NCBI GenBank assembly: GCA_031292735.1
Contig: JARLGP010000085.1
Location: 1 to 39,859, forward strand
Direction of reading: 5' to 3'
Length of the DNA stretch: 39,859 nt
DNA from: Holophaga sp.
Lineage (GTDB): Bacteria > Acidobacteriota > Holophagae > Holophagales > Holophagaceae
Below are positions 26,354 to 34,611 of the stretch, piece after piece. A program made the translations under genes and the position numbers. Position 1 is the first letter of the stretch. Each line of letters starts with the position of its first letter. The notes under the pieces were generated by a model. That model made no database searches and had not been told where the DNA came from. It worked only from the letters and a program-made list of their open reading frames with translations.

Positions 26354-27205
26354 ATGGAATTGGTGATTGTCACAGGACTTTCCGGGGCGGGGCGGCGCTC
26401 GGTGCTGGGCGCGCTGGAGGACGCCGGATGCACGGCCCTGGACAACGTGCCCGCGCGGCTGCTGGAACCGCTGCTGGAGCTGGAGGCCAAGCTCAATCCC
26501 ACCCGGCCCCGGCTGGCGGTGGGCATGGACAACCGCCATCCGGAATTCGCCGCGGAGCTGGAGCCCATGGTGAACCGGCTCATGGACAGCAGCATCCCGG
26601 TCTACGTGGTGTTCGTGGAAGCCAACGACGACGTGCTGCTGCGCCGGTTCTCCGAATCCCGGCGGCCCCACTTCCTGGCCAAGGACGGCGGGGTGGCCGA
26701 GGCCATCGCCCGGGAACGGGAACTGCTGAAGCCGGTGCGGGCCATGGCCAGCGCCATCATCAACACCAGTTCGCTCACCCTGTCCCAGCTGCGCCAGCGC
26801 ATCACCCAGCTGCTGCCGGACCTGCCGGTGGCGGGCACCACCCTGCGCCTGGTGAGCTTCGGCTTCAAGAACGGCACCCCGGTGGAAGCGGACATGGTGC
26901 TGGACGCCCGGTTCCTGCCCAACCCGCACTACGTGGCCGAGCTGCGCGAGCTCACCGGCAAGGACGCCCCGGTGCGCGACTTCCTGCTCAAGTCGGAAAC
27001 CTTCACCACCTTCCTCGCCCTCACCGAGAACTGGGTGCGCTGGGCCTGGCCGTTCATCCAGCAGGAGGGCCGCGCCTACCACAACATCGCCATCGGCTGC
27101 ACCGGCGGCCAGCACCGCAGCGTGGCCCTGGTGGAGATCCTGGCCCAGCGCCTGCGCCGGGATATCGCCAAGCTGGTGGTGGTGCACCGGGAACTGAAAG
27201 GCTGA
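26354..27205 (+). CDS. rapZ: RapZ/YvcJ-family nucleotide-binding protein with altered Walker A
   Basis: 283 aa. Family landmarks: ELVIVTGLSGAG at the start, ALEDAGCTALDNVP, VYVVFVEANDDVLLRRFSESRRPH, SFGFKNGTPVEADMVLDARFLPNPHYV and the C-terminal IGCTGGQHRSVALVE. RapZ-type proteins bind nucleotides or amino-sugar phosphates and can act as RNase adaptors; the C-terminal half is the part that binds RNA and metabolite in E. coli. Here the P-loop reads GLSGAGRRS instead of GLSGAGKST, with Arg14 in place of the Walker A lysine. The C-terminal half is well kept. It lies 32 bases upstream of mltG on the same strand. Confidence 0.93.
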   Translation: MELVIVTGLSGAGRRSVLGALEDAGCTALDNVPARLLEPLLELEAKLNPTRPRLAVGMDNRHPEFAAELEPMVNRLMDSSIPVYVVFVEANDDVLLRRFSESRRPHFLAKDGGVAEAIARERELLKPVRAMASAIINTSSLTLSQLRQRITQLLPDLPVAGTTLRLVSFGFKNGTPVEADMVLDARFLPNPHYVAELRELTGKDAPVRDFLLKSETFTTFLALTENWVRWAWPFIQQEGRAYHNIAIGCTGGQHRSVALVEILAQRLRRDIAKLVVVHRELKG

Positions 27206-27237
27206 CCCGGAACGCCCTCTCTGGTTACGCTTGAGTC

Positions 27238-28254
27238 ATGGCGCGTTCCAAGACCTCCTTTCGGCTTCTCCTGGCTACCGCAGTTCTCAGCCTGCTTCCG
27301 CTGTACGGATTCTGGCTGCTGCTGGGCCGGGGCCCCCTCGGCCACCCCGCCACCGTGCTGGTGCAGCGGGGCGTCACGGTGGACGCCATGGCCGACCAGC
27401 TGGAACAGGCGGGGGTGATCCGCTCCGCCGCCCTGTTCAAGCTCTGGGCCCACGCCCGGCGGCTTTCGCTGATCCGCGGCGAGTACCGGTTCGATTCCCG
27501 GTCCAGCCTGGCGGAGGTGGCCGGCAAGCTCAGGCGGGGGGACATCCATTACACCCTCATCACCGTGCCGCCCGGGTCCCACGCCTGGTCCATCCAGCAC
27601 CGGTTCAAGGACTTCATCCCCGAGGACGTGTTCTGGACGCTCTGGAAGAGCCCGCGCCTGGCCCAGGTCTGCGGGTTTCCCGACGCGGAGGACCTGGAAG
27701 GCCTGGTCGCTCCCGCCACCTACAAGGTGAACCACGTCCAGGAGCCCGAGGAGATCTTCCTGATGCTGGCGGAGGCCTTCCGGGACAAGGTCCGGCCCAG
27801 CCTGGACGGCGGCCTGCTGTCGCCCTACAAGACCCTGATCCTGGCCAGCCTGGTGGAAAAGGAGACCTCCATCCCCGAGGAACTGCCCCGGGTGGCCGGA
27901 GTCTATGCCCAGCGCCTGCGCATCGGCATGCGCCTGCAGTGCGATCCCACCTCGCTCTACGCCCGCTGGCGGAGCGGCGACCTGCGCTTCACCGGGCCGA
28001 CCCCGGAGGACATCCACCGGGAGAGCCGGTTCAACACCTACGCCGTGGGCGGGCTGCCCCCCACGCCCATCGCCAGCCCCGGCCCGGCCGCCATCGCCGC
28101 GGCCAGGATGCCGGACCTGAGCCCGGACCTCTACTTCGTGGCCACCGGCAAGGGCGGCCACTCCTTCGCCCCCAGCCTGGCCGAGCACAACCACAACGTC
28201 AGCCTGTACCGCAAGGAACTGGTCCGCAGGAAGAAGGCGCAGACCCATGGCTAA
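27238..28254 (+). CDS. mltG: Endolytic murein transglycosylase
   Basis: 338-aa YceG-family inner-membrane enzyme that cuts nascent glycan strands and sets their length. One membrane anchor spans about residues 8-30. A LysM-like subdomain (VQRGVTVDAMADQLEQAGVI) follows, then the catalytic domain with ASLVEKETS (catalytic Glu207), LQCDPTSLY, FNTYAVGGLPPTPIASPG and a closing FVATGKGGHSFAPSLAEHN. It overlaps the next gene by 8 bases. Confidence 0.95.
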   Translation: MARSKTSFRLLLATAVLSLLPLYGFWLLLGRGPLGHPATVLVQRGVTVDAMADQLEQAGVIRSAALFKLWAHARRLSLIRGEYRFDSRSSLAEVAGKLRRGDIHYTLITVPPGSHAWSIQHRFKDFIPEDVFWTLWKSPRLAQVCGFPDAEDLEGLVAPATYKVNHVQEPEEIFLMLAEAFRDKVRPSLDGGLLSPYKTLILASLVEKETSIPEELPRVAGVYAQRLRIGMRLQCDPTSLYARWRSGDLRFTGPTPEDIHRESRFNTYAVGGLPPTPIASPGPAAIAAARMPDLSPDLYFVATGKGGHSFAPSLAEHNHNVSLYRKELVRRKKAQTHG

Positions 28255-28981
28255 GGTGCGGATCGACCAGCTGCTGGTCCAGCGCGGGCTGTGCCCCACC
28301 CGGGCCAAGGCCCAGGCCCGCATCATGGCCGGCGACGTGCTGGTGGAAGACCGGCCGGTCACCAAGGCCGGCGCCCTGGTGCCCGAGGACGCGGTGCTGC
28401 GCCTGCGCGGGGAGGCCATGCCGTTCGTCAGCCGGGGCGGGCTCAAGCTGGACCACGCGCTCACCCGGTTCGGCCTGGACCCCTCCGGATGGACCTGCTT
28501 CGACGCCGGGGCCAGCACCGGCGGCTTCACCGACTGCCTGCTGCAGCGCGGGGCCGTGCGGGTCTACGCGGTGGACGTGGGCACCAATCAGCTGGACTGG
28601 CACCTGCGCAGCGATCCGCGGGTGGTTTCCATGGAGCAGGTGAACCTGCGCTACTGGGACCCGGCCCGGGTGCCGGAACGCTGCCGGCTGCTGGTGGCGG
28701 ACCTGAGCTTCATCTCGCTGCGGCTGGTGATCCCGCCGCTGATCCCTTCCCTGGAGCCGGGCGCCGACGCGGTCCTGCTGGTCAAGCCCCAGTTCGAGGC
28801 CGGCCGGGACGAGGTGGGCTCGGGCGGGATCGTGCGCGATCCGGAAACCCACCTGCGGGTGCAGCAGGAGATCTGGGACTTCTTCCAGGGCACCCCGCTC
28901 AAGCCCCTGGCCCGGTGCGAAAGCCCCATCCTGGGCGGGGCCGGCAACAAGGAATTCCTCATGCACCTGCGCCTGGCATAG
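28247..28981 (+). CDS. tlyA: TlyA-family rRNA 2'-O-methyltransferase
   Basis: 244 aa. An N-terminal S4 RNA-binding domain (RIDQLLVQRGLCPTRAKAQARIMAG, to about 60) precedes a Rossmann methyltransferase domain with the SAM motif DAGASTGGFTDCLLQRGA. The K-D-K-E residues expected of this 2'-O-methylating family are visible in GGLKLDHAL, VADLSFIS, LVKPQFEA and GNKEFLMHL. TlyA of mycobacteria methylates cytidines in 16S and 23S rRNA. The old annotation as haemolysin is misleading. The ATG at 28247 overlaps mltG by 8 bases. Confidence 0.93.
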   Translation: MAKVRIDQLLVQRGLCPTRAKAQARIMAGDVLVEDRPVTKAGALVPEDAVLRLRGEAMPFVSRGGLKLDHALTRFGLDPSGWTCFDAGASTGGFTDCLLQRGAVRVYAVDVGTNQLDWHLRSDPRVVSMEQVNLRYWDPARVPERCRLLVADLSFISLRLVIPPLIPSLEPGADAVLLVKPQFEAGRDEVGSGGIVRDPETHLRVQQEIWDFFQGTPLKPLARCESPILGGAGNKEFLMHLRLA

Positions 28982-29028
28982 TTGACAACCTGAACCGATG
29001 TAGGAAGCTGGTGAAGAGGAGGCAAACC

Positions 29029-29643
29029 ATGCGGCTTCGACTCTACGCAGCCTTCCTGTTGCTGGGATCGCTGACCTTCGCGCCGGCCCAGGTGCGCGTC
29101 GGCATCGGCATCGGCCTGCCCAACGTGAGCATCGGCATCCACCTGGGGGCCTACCCCAGCCTCGCCCCGGTGCCCGGCTACCCGGTCTATTACGCCCCGG
29201 CCGTGAACGGCAACTATTTCTTCTACGACGGCATGTACTGGGTGCTCCAGGACGACGGCTGGTTCACCAGCTCCTGGTACAACGGGCCCTGGGCGCCGGT
29301 GCCGCCGGAATCGGTGCCGGTCTACCTGCTGCGGGTGCCCGTGCAGTACTACCGGCGTCCGCCCGTCTACTTTCGCGGCTGGCGTCCCGACGCGCCGCCC
29401 CGCTGGGGCGAGCATTGGGGCCCCAATTGGGCCCAGCGCCGGCCGGGCTGGGACCAGTGGGACCGGCACGCCGCCCCGCCGCGCGCCCAGTTGCCGGACT
29501 ACCAGCGCAGGTTCCAGGGCGACCGTTATCCCCGGGCCGAGCAGCAGCAGGCCCTGCACAGCCAGAACTACCATTACGAGCCCCGGGAGCCGGTGGTGCG
29601 CGAGCACTACCGGAGCCAGCAGGGCCGGGAAAGGGTTCCTTGA
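29029..29643 (+). CDS. Secreted Tyr/Pro/Trp-rich protein of unknown function
   Basis: 204 aa with a signal peptide (MRLRLYAAFLLLGSLTFAPA). The mature part starts with Gly/Ile repeats (VGIGIGLPNVSIGIHLG), then a Tyr/Pro-rich region (YPVYYAP, NYFFYDGMYWVLQDDGWFTSSWYNGPW), VPVQYYRRPPVYFRGW and WGEHWGPNWAQRRPGW, ending in a hydrophilic Gln/Arg-rich tail. Similar small secreted proteins with no known role are widespread in proteobacteria and acidobacteria. A strong AGAGGAGG precedes the ATG at 29029. Its stop overlaps the next start (TGATG). Confidence 0.8.
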   Translation: MRLRLYAAFLLLGSLTFAPAQVRVGIGIGLPNVSIGIHLGAYPSLAPVPGYPVYYAPAVNGNYFFYDGMYWVLQDDGWFTSSWYNGPWAPVPPESVPVYLLRVPVQYYRRPPVYFRGWRPDAPPRWGEHWGPNWAQRRPGWDQWDRHAAPPRAQLPDYQRRFQGDRYPRAEQQQALHSQNYHYEPREPVVREHYRSQQGRERVP

Positions 29644-30623
29644 TGCCACGTCGCAACGTCTACGTCACCCGCAGGATTCCGGAGGAGAACCTGGAGGCCC
29701 TGCGCCGCTGGCATGAGGTGGAAGTCAACCCGCACGACCGGGCCCTCACCCGGGAGGAGCTGCTGCAGCAGGTGCGCGGCCGGGACGCGGTCATCAGCCT
29801 GCTCAGCGACCGCATCGACGGCGAGGTGCTGGACGCCGCCGGCCCCCAGTGCCGGATCTTCGCCAACTATGCGGTGGGCTACGACAACTTCGACCCCGAC
29901 GCGGCCACCCGGCGCGGGGTGATCATGACCAACACGCCCGGCGTGCTGGACGAGGCCACCGCCACCCACGCCTGGGCGCTGCTGCTGGCCACGGCCCGGC
30001 GCATCCCGGAAACCGACCGCTACGTGCGCGCTGGCCGGTGGAACGGCTGGTCGCCCACCGACTTCCTGGGCCAGGACGTGGACCACAAGACCCTGGGCAT
30101 CGCCGGGCTGGGCCGGATCGGCTCCAATTTCGCCCGCAAGGCGGCGGCCTTCGACATGAAGGTGATCTACACCGATGTCAACCGGGCGCCGGAGCTGGAG
30201 CGCCAGACCGGGGCCACCTTCGTGGACAAGGCGACCCTGCTGCGGGAATCGGATTTCCTGTCCCTGCACGTGCCGCTGCTGCCCTCCACCCGCCACTACA
30301 TCGGCGCCGCCGAACTGGCCGCCATGAAGCCCAGCGCCATCCTGATCAACGCCGGGCGGGGCCCGCTGGTGGACGAGCAGGCCCTGGTGGCCGCCCTGCG
30401 CGACAAGGTCATCTGGGCCGCGGGGCTGGACGTGTTCGAGAACGAGCCCAGGCTGGCGCCCGGCCTGGCCGAGCTGGACAACGTGGTGGTCGTGCCGCAC
30501 ACCGCCTCCGCCACGGTCCAGACCCGCACGGCCATGGGCCGGATCGCGGTGGAGAACGTGCTGTGCGTGCTGGGCGGCGAGCCGCCGAAGAACTGCATCA
30601 ATCCGGCGGTGCTCAAGGCCTGA
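29643..30623 (+). CDS. D-isomer 2-hydroxyacid dehydrogenase (glyoxylate/hydroxypyruvate reductase type)
   Basis: 326 aa. NAD(P)-dependent oxidoreductase that reduces 2-oxo acids to D-2-hydroxy acids. The Rossmann motif is GIAGLGRIGSNFARKA, the substrate-binding stretch FANYAVGYDNFD, and the catalytic Arg-Glu-His come from NAGRGPLVDE, DVFENEP and VPHTASA. The sequence style is closest to the GyaR/GhrB glyoxylate reductases; exact substrate cannot be told. The ATG overlaps the stop of the secreted-protein gene. Its last 11 bases overlap the convergent gene on the minus strand. Confidence 0.9.
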   Translation: MPRRNVYVTRRIPEENLEALRRWHEVEVNPHDRALTREELLQQVRGRDAVISLLSDRIDGEVLDAAGPQCRIFANYAVGYDNFDPDAATRRGVIMTNTPGVLDEATATHAWALLLATARRIPETDRYVRAGRWNGWSPTDFLGQDVDHKTLGIAGLGRIGSNFARKAAAFDMKVIYTDVNRAPELERQTGATFVDKATLLRESDFLSLHVPLLPSTRHYIGAAELAAMKPSAILINAGRGPLVDEQALVAALRDKVIWAAGLDVFENEPRLAPGLAELDNVVVVPHTASATVQTRTAMGRIAVENVLCVLGGEPPKNCINPAVLKA

Positions 30624-31275
30624 CGGCCCCCGCCGCGCGCAGATCCCCCACCTCCAGCCGGGGGCGGGGGTAGCCGTCCCGGGCCAGCCGGATCATGGCC
30701 CGGCCCAGCTCCTCGGTGGTGAGCACCAGGCCGGGCAGGAGCCGCTTCAGCAGGGGGACCAGCGCGCCGGTCAGGCGGTAGATCAGGTGGTAGAGGGGGG
30801 TCTTGGAGCGGATCCCGTGCAGCGGCTGGATGAAGCCCGGGCGCAGCAGGTAGGTGGCCTTGAAGGGCAGCGCCAGCAGGGCGTCCTCGGTCTCGCCCTT
30901 CACCCGGGCCCACATGCTGCGCCCGCCGGTGCCCGCGCCGGAAACGTAAAGGAAGCTCATGCCCGGGTTGAGCCGGACCAGGGTCCGGCCGGCCGCCAGG
31001 GTGTAGTCGTAGGTGATGTGCCGGTAGTCGGCCTCCTTCATGCCGAGCGAGGAAACGCCTAGGCAGAAGAAGCAGGCGTCGTAGCCCGCCAGGTCCGCCT
31101 CCAGGCCGGCATAGTCCAGGAACGACCCGGGCTGGAGCTGCCTGAGCTTGGGGGCTTCCGCCGCCAGCGGGGTGCGGCCGACGGCCAGCACCCGCTCCAC
31201 CTGGGGGTCGGCCAGGCATTCCCGCAGGACCCCCTGGCCGATCATGCCGGTGGCGCCGAAGATGATCACGTTCAT
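30613..31275 (-). CDS. NAD(P)-binding atypical SDR / epimerase-like protein
   Basis: 220 aa. The N-terminal Rossmann motif is NVIIFGATGMIGQGVLRECL; a central FLYVSGAGTGG and a Lys in RVKGETEDALLAL follow, as in the atypical short-chain dehydrogenases related to HTATIP2 and NmrA. The catalytic Tyr of classical SDRs is not obvious, so it may be a redox sensor or a reductase. It lies 11 bases downstream of the SDR gene at 31287 on the same strand. Its stop overlaps the convergent dehydrogenase gene. Confidence 0.82.
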   Translation of the reverse strand: MNVIIFGATGMIGQGVLRECLADPQVERVLAVGRTPLAAEAPKLRQLQPGSFLDYAGLEADLAGYDACFFCLGVSSLGMKEADYRHITYDYTLAAGRTLVRLNPGMSFLYVSGAGTGGRSMWARVKGETEDALLALPFKATYLLRPGFIQPLHGIRSKTPLYHLIYRLTGALVPLLKRLLPGLVLTTEELGRAMIRLARDGYPRPRLEVGDLRAAGAVRP

Positions 31276-31286
31276 GGGGACTCCCT

Positions 31287-32213
31287 TTAGATGGGGTAGA
31301 CGACGCCGGTGAGCTGTTCGGACTGTTCCCAGAGCCGGCCCTGGGCTTCTTCGTCCCGGGCGGCGGCGCTGGGCTGGACCAGGATGGGCGGCCCCTTGAG
31401 CTCCCGGCAGCAGGCGGGTCCATAGTAGTTCGAACCGAGGGCCCCGGGGTCCACCGCAGCGCGCTGCAGCGGTAGCGCGCCATGGGCCGCGTCCTGGCTG
31501 AGGAAGGGACCCATGGCCGCCATCACCAAGTGGAGCAGCGGATTCCCCGCGGTGTGCCGCTGCAGCGCGGTCCGGGCATAGCCGGGATGGGCCGCCACGG
31601 CCAGGGTGGCACTCCGGGCCCGCTGCAGCCGGCGCTGCAGCTCGAAGGTGAACATCAGGTTGGCCAGCTTGGACTGGCAGTAGGCGGCCCAGGCCCGGTA
31701 GCCGAGCTCGAACTGGAGGTCCTCGAACCGGATCCTTCCGCTCTTGTGGGCGCCGCTGCTCATGGTGACGATGCGCGAGCCCGGGGTGGCCAGCAGCAGC
31801 GGCAGCAGCAGCCCGGTCAGGGCGAAGTGGCCCAGGTGGTTGGTGCCGAACTGCAACTCGAAGCCGTCGGCGGTCCTGGCGTATGGCGGGATCATCACCC
31901 CCGCGTTGTTGATCAGCAGGTCGAGGCGGGAATGGCCGGCCAGCACCTGGCCGGCGGCTTCCCGGATGGAGGCCAGGGCGCCCAGGTCCAGCGCGACCCG
32001 CTCCACCTGGGCTCCGGGAACCTCGGCCAGGATGCGCTGCTCGGCGGCCATGGCCGACTCCGCCCGGCGGCAGGCCAGGATCACCCGGGCCCCCTTCCGG
32101 GCCAGGGCCTTGGCGGTCTCGAAGCCCGTGCCGGAGTTGGCGCCGGTGATCAGCACGGTGCGGCCGCTCTGGTCGGGAATGTCCTGCCCGGTCCAGGTGG
32201 TGGGTTGGTTCAT
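31287..32213 (-). CDS. Short-chain dehydrogenase (retinol-dehydrogenase-like)
   Basis: 308 aa. Classical SDR features: TGANSGTGFETAKAL cofactor motif near residue 24, the NNAGV strand, the catalytic Ser in TMSSGAHK and the YCQSK Tyr-x3-Lys pair. The long substrate loop and the FGTNHLGHFALTGLLLPLL segment resemble the WWOX/retinol dehydrogenase-like group, which often acts on hydrophobic alcohols or aldehydes. AGGAG precedes the ATG. It is divergent from a TetR gene, whose likely operator lies in the 83-base gap, so it is probably controlled by it. Confidence 0.88.
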   Translation of the reverse strand: MNQPTTWTGQDIPDQSGRTVLITGANSGTGFETAKALARKGARVILACRRAESAMAAEQRILAEVPGAQVERVALDLGALASIREAAGQVLAGHSRLDLLINNAGVMIPPYARTADGFELQFGTNHLGHFALTGLLLPLLLATPGSRIVTMSSGAHKSGRIRFEDLQFELGYRAWAAYCQSKLANLMFTFELQRRLQRARSATLAVAAHPGYARTALQRHTAGNPLLHLVMAAMGPFLSQDAAHGALPLQRAAVDPGALGSNYYGPACCRELKGPPILVQPSAAARDEEAQGRLWEQSEQLTGVVYPI

Positions 32214-32226
32214 GAGCTCTCCTGGT

Positions 32227-32287
32227 TTGACATAATGACGGAAATTGTCATCACGGTTAGAATTGACAATCAGTCAAAAAATGTCAA
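32227..32287. promoter_or_regulatory. Operator region with repeated TGAC/GTCA half-sites
   Basis: Six TGAC or GTCA half-sites lie in 61 bases. Two form clear inverted repeats: ATGAC-N7-GTCAT (32235-32251) and TTGAC-N5-GTCAA (32263-32277); TTGAC at 32227 and GTCAA at 32283 flank them. The spacing suits a TetR dimer. The sites cover both divergent promoters. Confidence 0.6.
32235..32263 (+). promoter_or_regulatory. Probable promoter of the tetR gene
   Basis: ATGACG (32235-32240), a 17-bp spacer and TAGAAT (32258-32263) fit sigma-70. The first inverted repeat covers the -35 and spacer, and the second starts at the -10, which suggests autoregulation. Confidence 0.5.
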
Positions 32288-32296
32288 GCTTCTTTC

Positions 32297-32842
32297 ATGG
32301 GGAAAGAGAAAGATCGCCAGATCCTCGAGGCCGCCACCTCCGTATTCCTCCGCTACGGTTTCCGGCGCGCCACCATGGGCGACATCGCCCAGGAGGCGGG
32401 GGTGTCCCGGCCCGCGCTGTATCTGCGGTTCTGCAACAAGGAACACATCTTCCAGACGGTCCTGGGGGATTTCGCCGCCCGCACCCTGGAGCAGATCCGC
32501 GCCGGCCTGCCGGAATGCAGGACCCCCATGGACCAGTTGCACTTCGCGTTCGAGTGCTGGGCGGTGGGCCCCTTCACCCTGATGCAGGGCTCGCCGGACG
32601 CGCGCGACCTCACCTGCTGCAACCTGGCCTTCGCCGAGACGGTGAAGGCCCGCAACTACGCCGCCTTCGAGGAGCTCCTGGTGCCCATCCTGCGCGACCT
32701 GCCGGCCTTCGTCCAGGACGCCGGCAAGGCCGCCCAGGTGGCCCACGTGCTGGCGGTCTCGGTGCATGGGTTCACCACCGAGGCCCGGGATGCGGACGAG
32801 CTCCGGGGCATGATCGACACCCTGCTGGGGCTGGCGGTCTAG
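32297..32842 (+). CDS. TetR-family transcriptional regulator
   Basis: 181 aa. The N-terminal helix-turn-helix is textbook: ILEAATSVFLRYGFRRATMGDIAQEAGVSRPALYLRF (residues ~8-45). The C-terminal ligand domain is variable and holds several cysteines (PECRT, FECWA, DLTCCNLAF). It is divergent from the SDR gene, so a hydrophobic alcohol, aldehyde or related compound is a plausible inducer. There is no visible Shine-Dalgarno sequence before ATG 32297, so translation may be weak. Confidence 0.9.
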   Translation: MGKEKDRQILEAATSVFLRYGFRRATMGDIAQEAGVSRPALYLRFCNKEHIFQTVLGDFAARTLEQIRAGLPECRTPMDQLHFAFECWAVGPFTLMQGSPDARDLTCCNLAFAETVKARNYAAFEELLVPILRDLPAFVQDAGKAAQVAHVLAVSVHGFTTEARDADELRGMIDTLLGLAV

Positions 32843-32843
32843 C

Positions 32844-32880
32844 TGCCGCCAGGCGGCACAGGACCGCCGGCGGCCGCCGG
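32844..32880. repeat. Two GC-rich palindromes between convergent genes
   Basis: TGCCGCC-A-GGCGGCA (32844-32858) and the 14-bp palindrome CCGGCGGCCGCCGG (32867-32880) lie between tetR (+) and the CoA-transferase gene (-). No T-run follows. They may weakly stop transcription from both sides or be Rho-independent only with help. Confidence 0.35.
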
Positions 32881-32892
32881 ACCGGACCCGAG

Positions 32893-34383
32893 TTATTGCT
32901 TCATGCTGCCGGTTTCCAGGAACCGCTTGTGGAATTCGAAGGCCCGCCCCAGGGTCACCGGGGTGTGCCGGGCGCCGTCGCGCAGGCCCCGTTCCAGGTA
33001 GTCCAGGAGCATCGGCCGGTAGTCCGGGTGGGCGCACTTCTCGATGATCTCCCGGGCCCGGCGCACCGGGCCCATGCCGCGCACGTCGGCCAGGCCCTGC
33101 TCGGTGACGAAGATCATGGTGTCGTGCTCGGTGTGGTCCACGTGGGTGACCATGGGCACGATGGAGGAGATGGCGCCGCCCTTGGCGGTGGACGGGGTCA
33201 TGAAGATGGGCAGGAAGGCGTTGCGGGTGAAGTCGCCGGAGCCGCCGATGCCGTTCATCATCTTGGTGCCCATGACGTGGGTGGAGTTGACGTTCCCGAA
33301 GATGTCCAGCTCCAGGGCGGTGTTCATGGCGATGATGCCCAGGCGGCGGGCGATCCCGGCGCTGTTGGAGATCTCCATCTGGCGGATGATGAACTTGCTG
33401 CGCCAGTTGTCCAGGTTGGCCTTGAACAGCTGCTGGCAGGCCGGGGACAGGGTCATGGCGGCCCCGGAGGCCACCAGCAGCTTGTCGTTCTGCAGCAGCT
33501 GGACCACCGAGTCCTGCATCACCTCGGTGTAGATGGACACCGGCTGCTGGGACGGGTCGCTGGCCATGCTGCCAAGCACCGCGTTGGCCACGTTGCCCAC
33601 CCCGGACTGGTAGGGCTGGTCGGCGTTGAGCCGGCCCAGCTTCCGCTCACGCTTGAGGAACTCCAGGATGTGGCTGGCGATGGTCTTGGAATCCTGGTCG
33701 GGTTCCCGGAAGCCGCCGGTGCGGTCCGGCAGGCAGGTCTCCACCACCGCCAGGATCTTGGCGGGGTCCACCTGGACGTAGTCGGTGCCGATGCGGTCGC
33801 CGGCGTGCAGCAGGGGGATGGTCTGCCGGTTCGGCATGTCGGCGGGGATGTACACGTCGTGGTAGCCCTTCAGCCCGTGGCCGTAGAACGAGTTGAGCTC
33901 GATGAGGATCCGCTCCGCGGTCTGCAGGTAGGAGGCCGAGGCGCCGCCGGAGGTGCCCAGGTAGATGCGGCCGTCCTCGGTCACGTCCACCGCCTCCACC
34001 AGCGCCACCGTGGGCTTGGCCAGGAAGCCCCAGCGGACCATCTGGCCCACGTGGGAGAGGTGCATGTCGGTGAACTCGATCTCCCCGGCGTTGATGCCGG
34101 CCCGCACGTCGGGGTTGGACTGGTAGGGCAGCCGGCAGGACAGGGCCTTGGCCCGGGCCAGCACGCCGTCCAGCTCATCGCCGGTGCTGGCGCCGGTGTA
34201 CAGGGCCACCTGGAACGGCTTGCCCTCCTCGTGGGCCTTGATGGCCCGCTCGGCCAGGGCGCCGGGGATCACTTTCGGGTAGCCCGAGGGGGTGAATCCG
34301 CTGGCGCCGATCACATCGCCGGGATGGATCAGTTCGGCAGCTTCCTGGGCAGTCATGGTTCGGGATGCGAGCAGCGCGTTCAT
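32893..34383 (-). CDS. Acetyl-CoA hydrolase / succinyl-CoA:acetate CoA-transferase family
   Basis: 496 aa, full length for the Ach1/AarC/ScpC group. It has HPGDVIGASGFTPSGYPK near the start, HLSHVGQMVRWG, GVGNVANAVLG, IYTEVMQDSVVQLL carrying the glutamate expected to form the CoA thioester, and the closing NGIGGSGDFTRNA and TEQGLADVRG. These enzymes usually move CoA between succinyl-CoA and acetate, letting acetate-oxidising anaerobes run a modified TCA cycle without ATP cost. Hydrolase activity cannot be excluded. GAGGT lies before the ATG. The gap at 34384-34611 contains a TATAAT on its minus strand, 40-50 bases upstream. Confidence 0.9.
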   Translation of the reverse strand: MNALLASRTMTAQEAAELIHPGDVIGASGFTPSGYPKVIPGALAERAIKAHEEGKPFQVALYTGASTGDELDGVLARAKALSCRLPYQSNPDVRAGINAGEIEFTDMHLSHVGQMVRWGFLAKPTVALVEAVDVTEDGRIYLGTSGGASASYLQTAERILIELNSFYGHGLKGYHDVYIPADMPNRQTIPLLHAGDRIGTDYVQVDPAKILAVVETCLPDRTGGFREPDQDSKTIASHILEFLKRERKLGRLNADQPYQSGVGNVANAVLGSMASDPSQQPVSIYTEVMQDSVVQLLQNDKLLVASGAAMTLSPACQQLFKANLDNWRSKFIIRQMEISNSAGIARRLGIIAMNTALELDIFGNVNSTHVMGTKMMNGIGGSGDFTRNAFLPIFMTPSTAKGGAISSIVPMVTHVDHTEHDTMIFVTEQGLADVRGMGPVRRAREIIEKCAHPDYRPMLLDYLERGLRDGARHTPVTLGRAFEFHKRFLETGSMKQ

Positions 34384-34611
34384 GGGACCTCGTAGCGGGA
34401 TGTTGAAAATGTATCGAGAAAATTATATCGATTATCGTACAACGAGTGTGGGAAGGTCTGCATTATTCTGTCACAAATAGGCTGTCGGCTTTCGGGTGGC
34501 GTCGGCCCCGGCTCAACGATCCGGCCCTCCCCCGGGTCCAAGCGTAGGTGGCTGGCTTCCTCCCGGCTTTCCCGGCATCCTGTTCTGAACAAGGCTCCTT
34601 AGAGGCACCCC
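34384..34611. promoter_or_regulatory. AT-rich divergent promoter region
   Basis: 228 bases between the divergent CoA-transferase and ABC ATPase genes. The segment 34400-34470 is AT-rich against a GC-rich background and holds three TATCG copies (34412, 34426 and 34433, i.e. 14 and 7 bases apart) plus a perfect TATAAT read on the minus strand (34429-34424), without a good -35. The remaining 34490-34600 is GC-rich and holds no gene. Confidence 0.4.

Noticed and set aside
28247..28981. Haemolysin, from the historical name of TlyA proteins
   Set aside because: S4 and SAM-methyltransferase features with K-D-K-E residues indicate an rRNA methyltransferase; there is no export signal.
34380..34592. 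70-codon minus-strand ORF in the gap before the ABC ATPase
   Set aside because: No ribosome site or motif, poor codon use, and it crosses the promoter region of the CoA-transferase gene.
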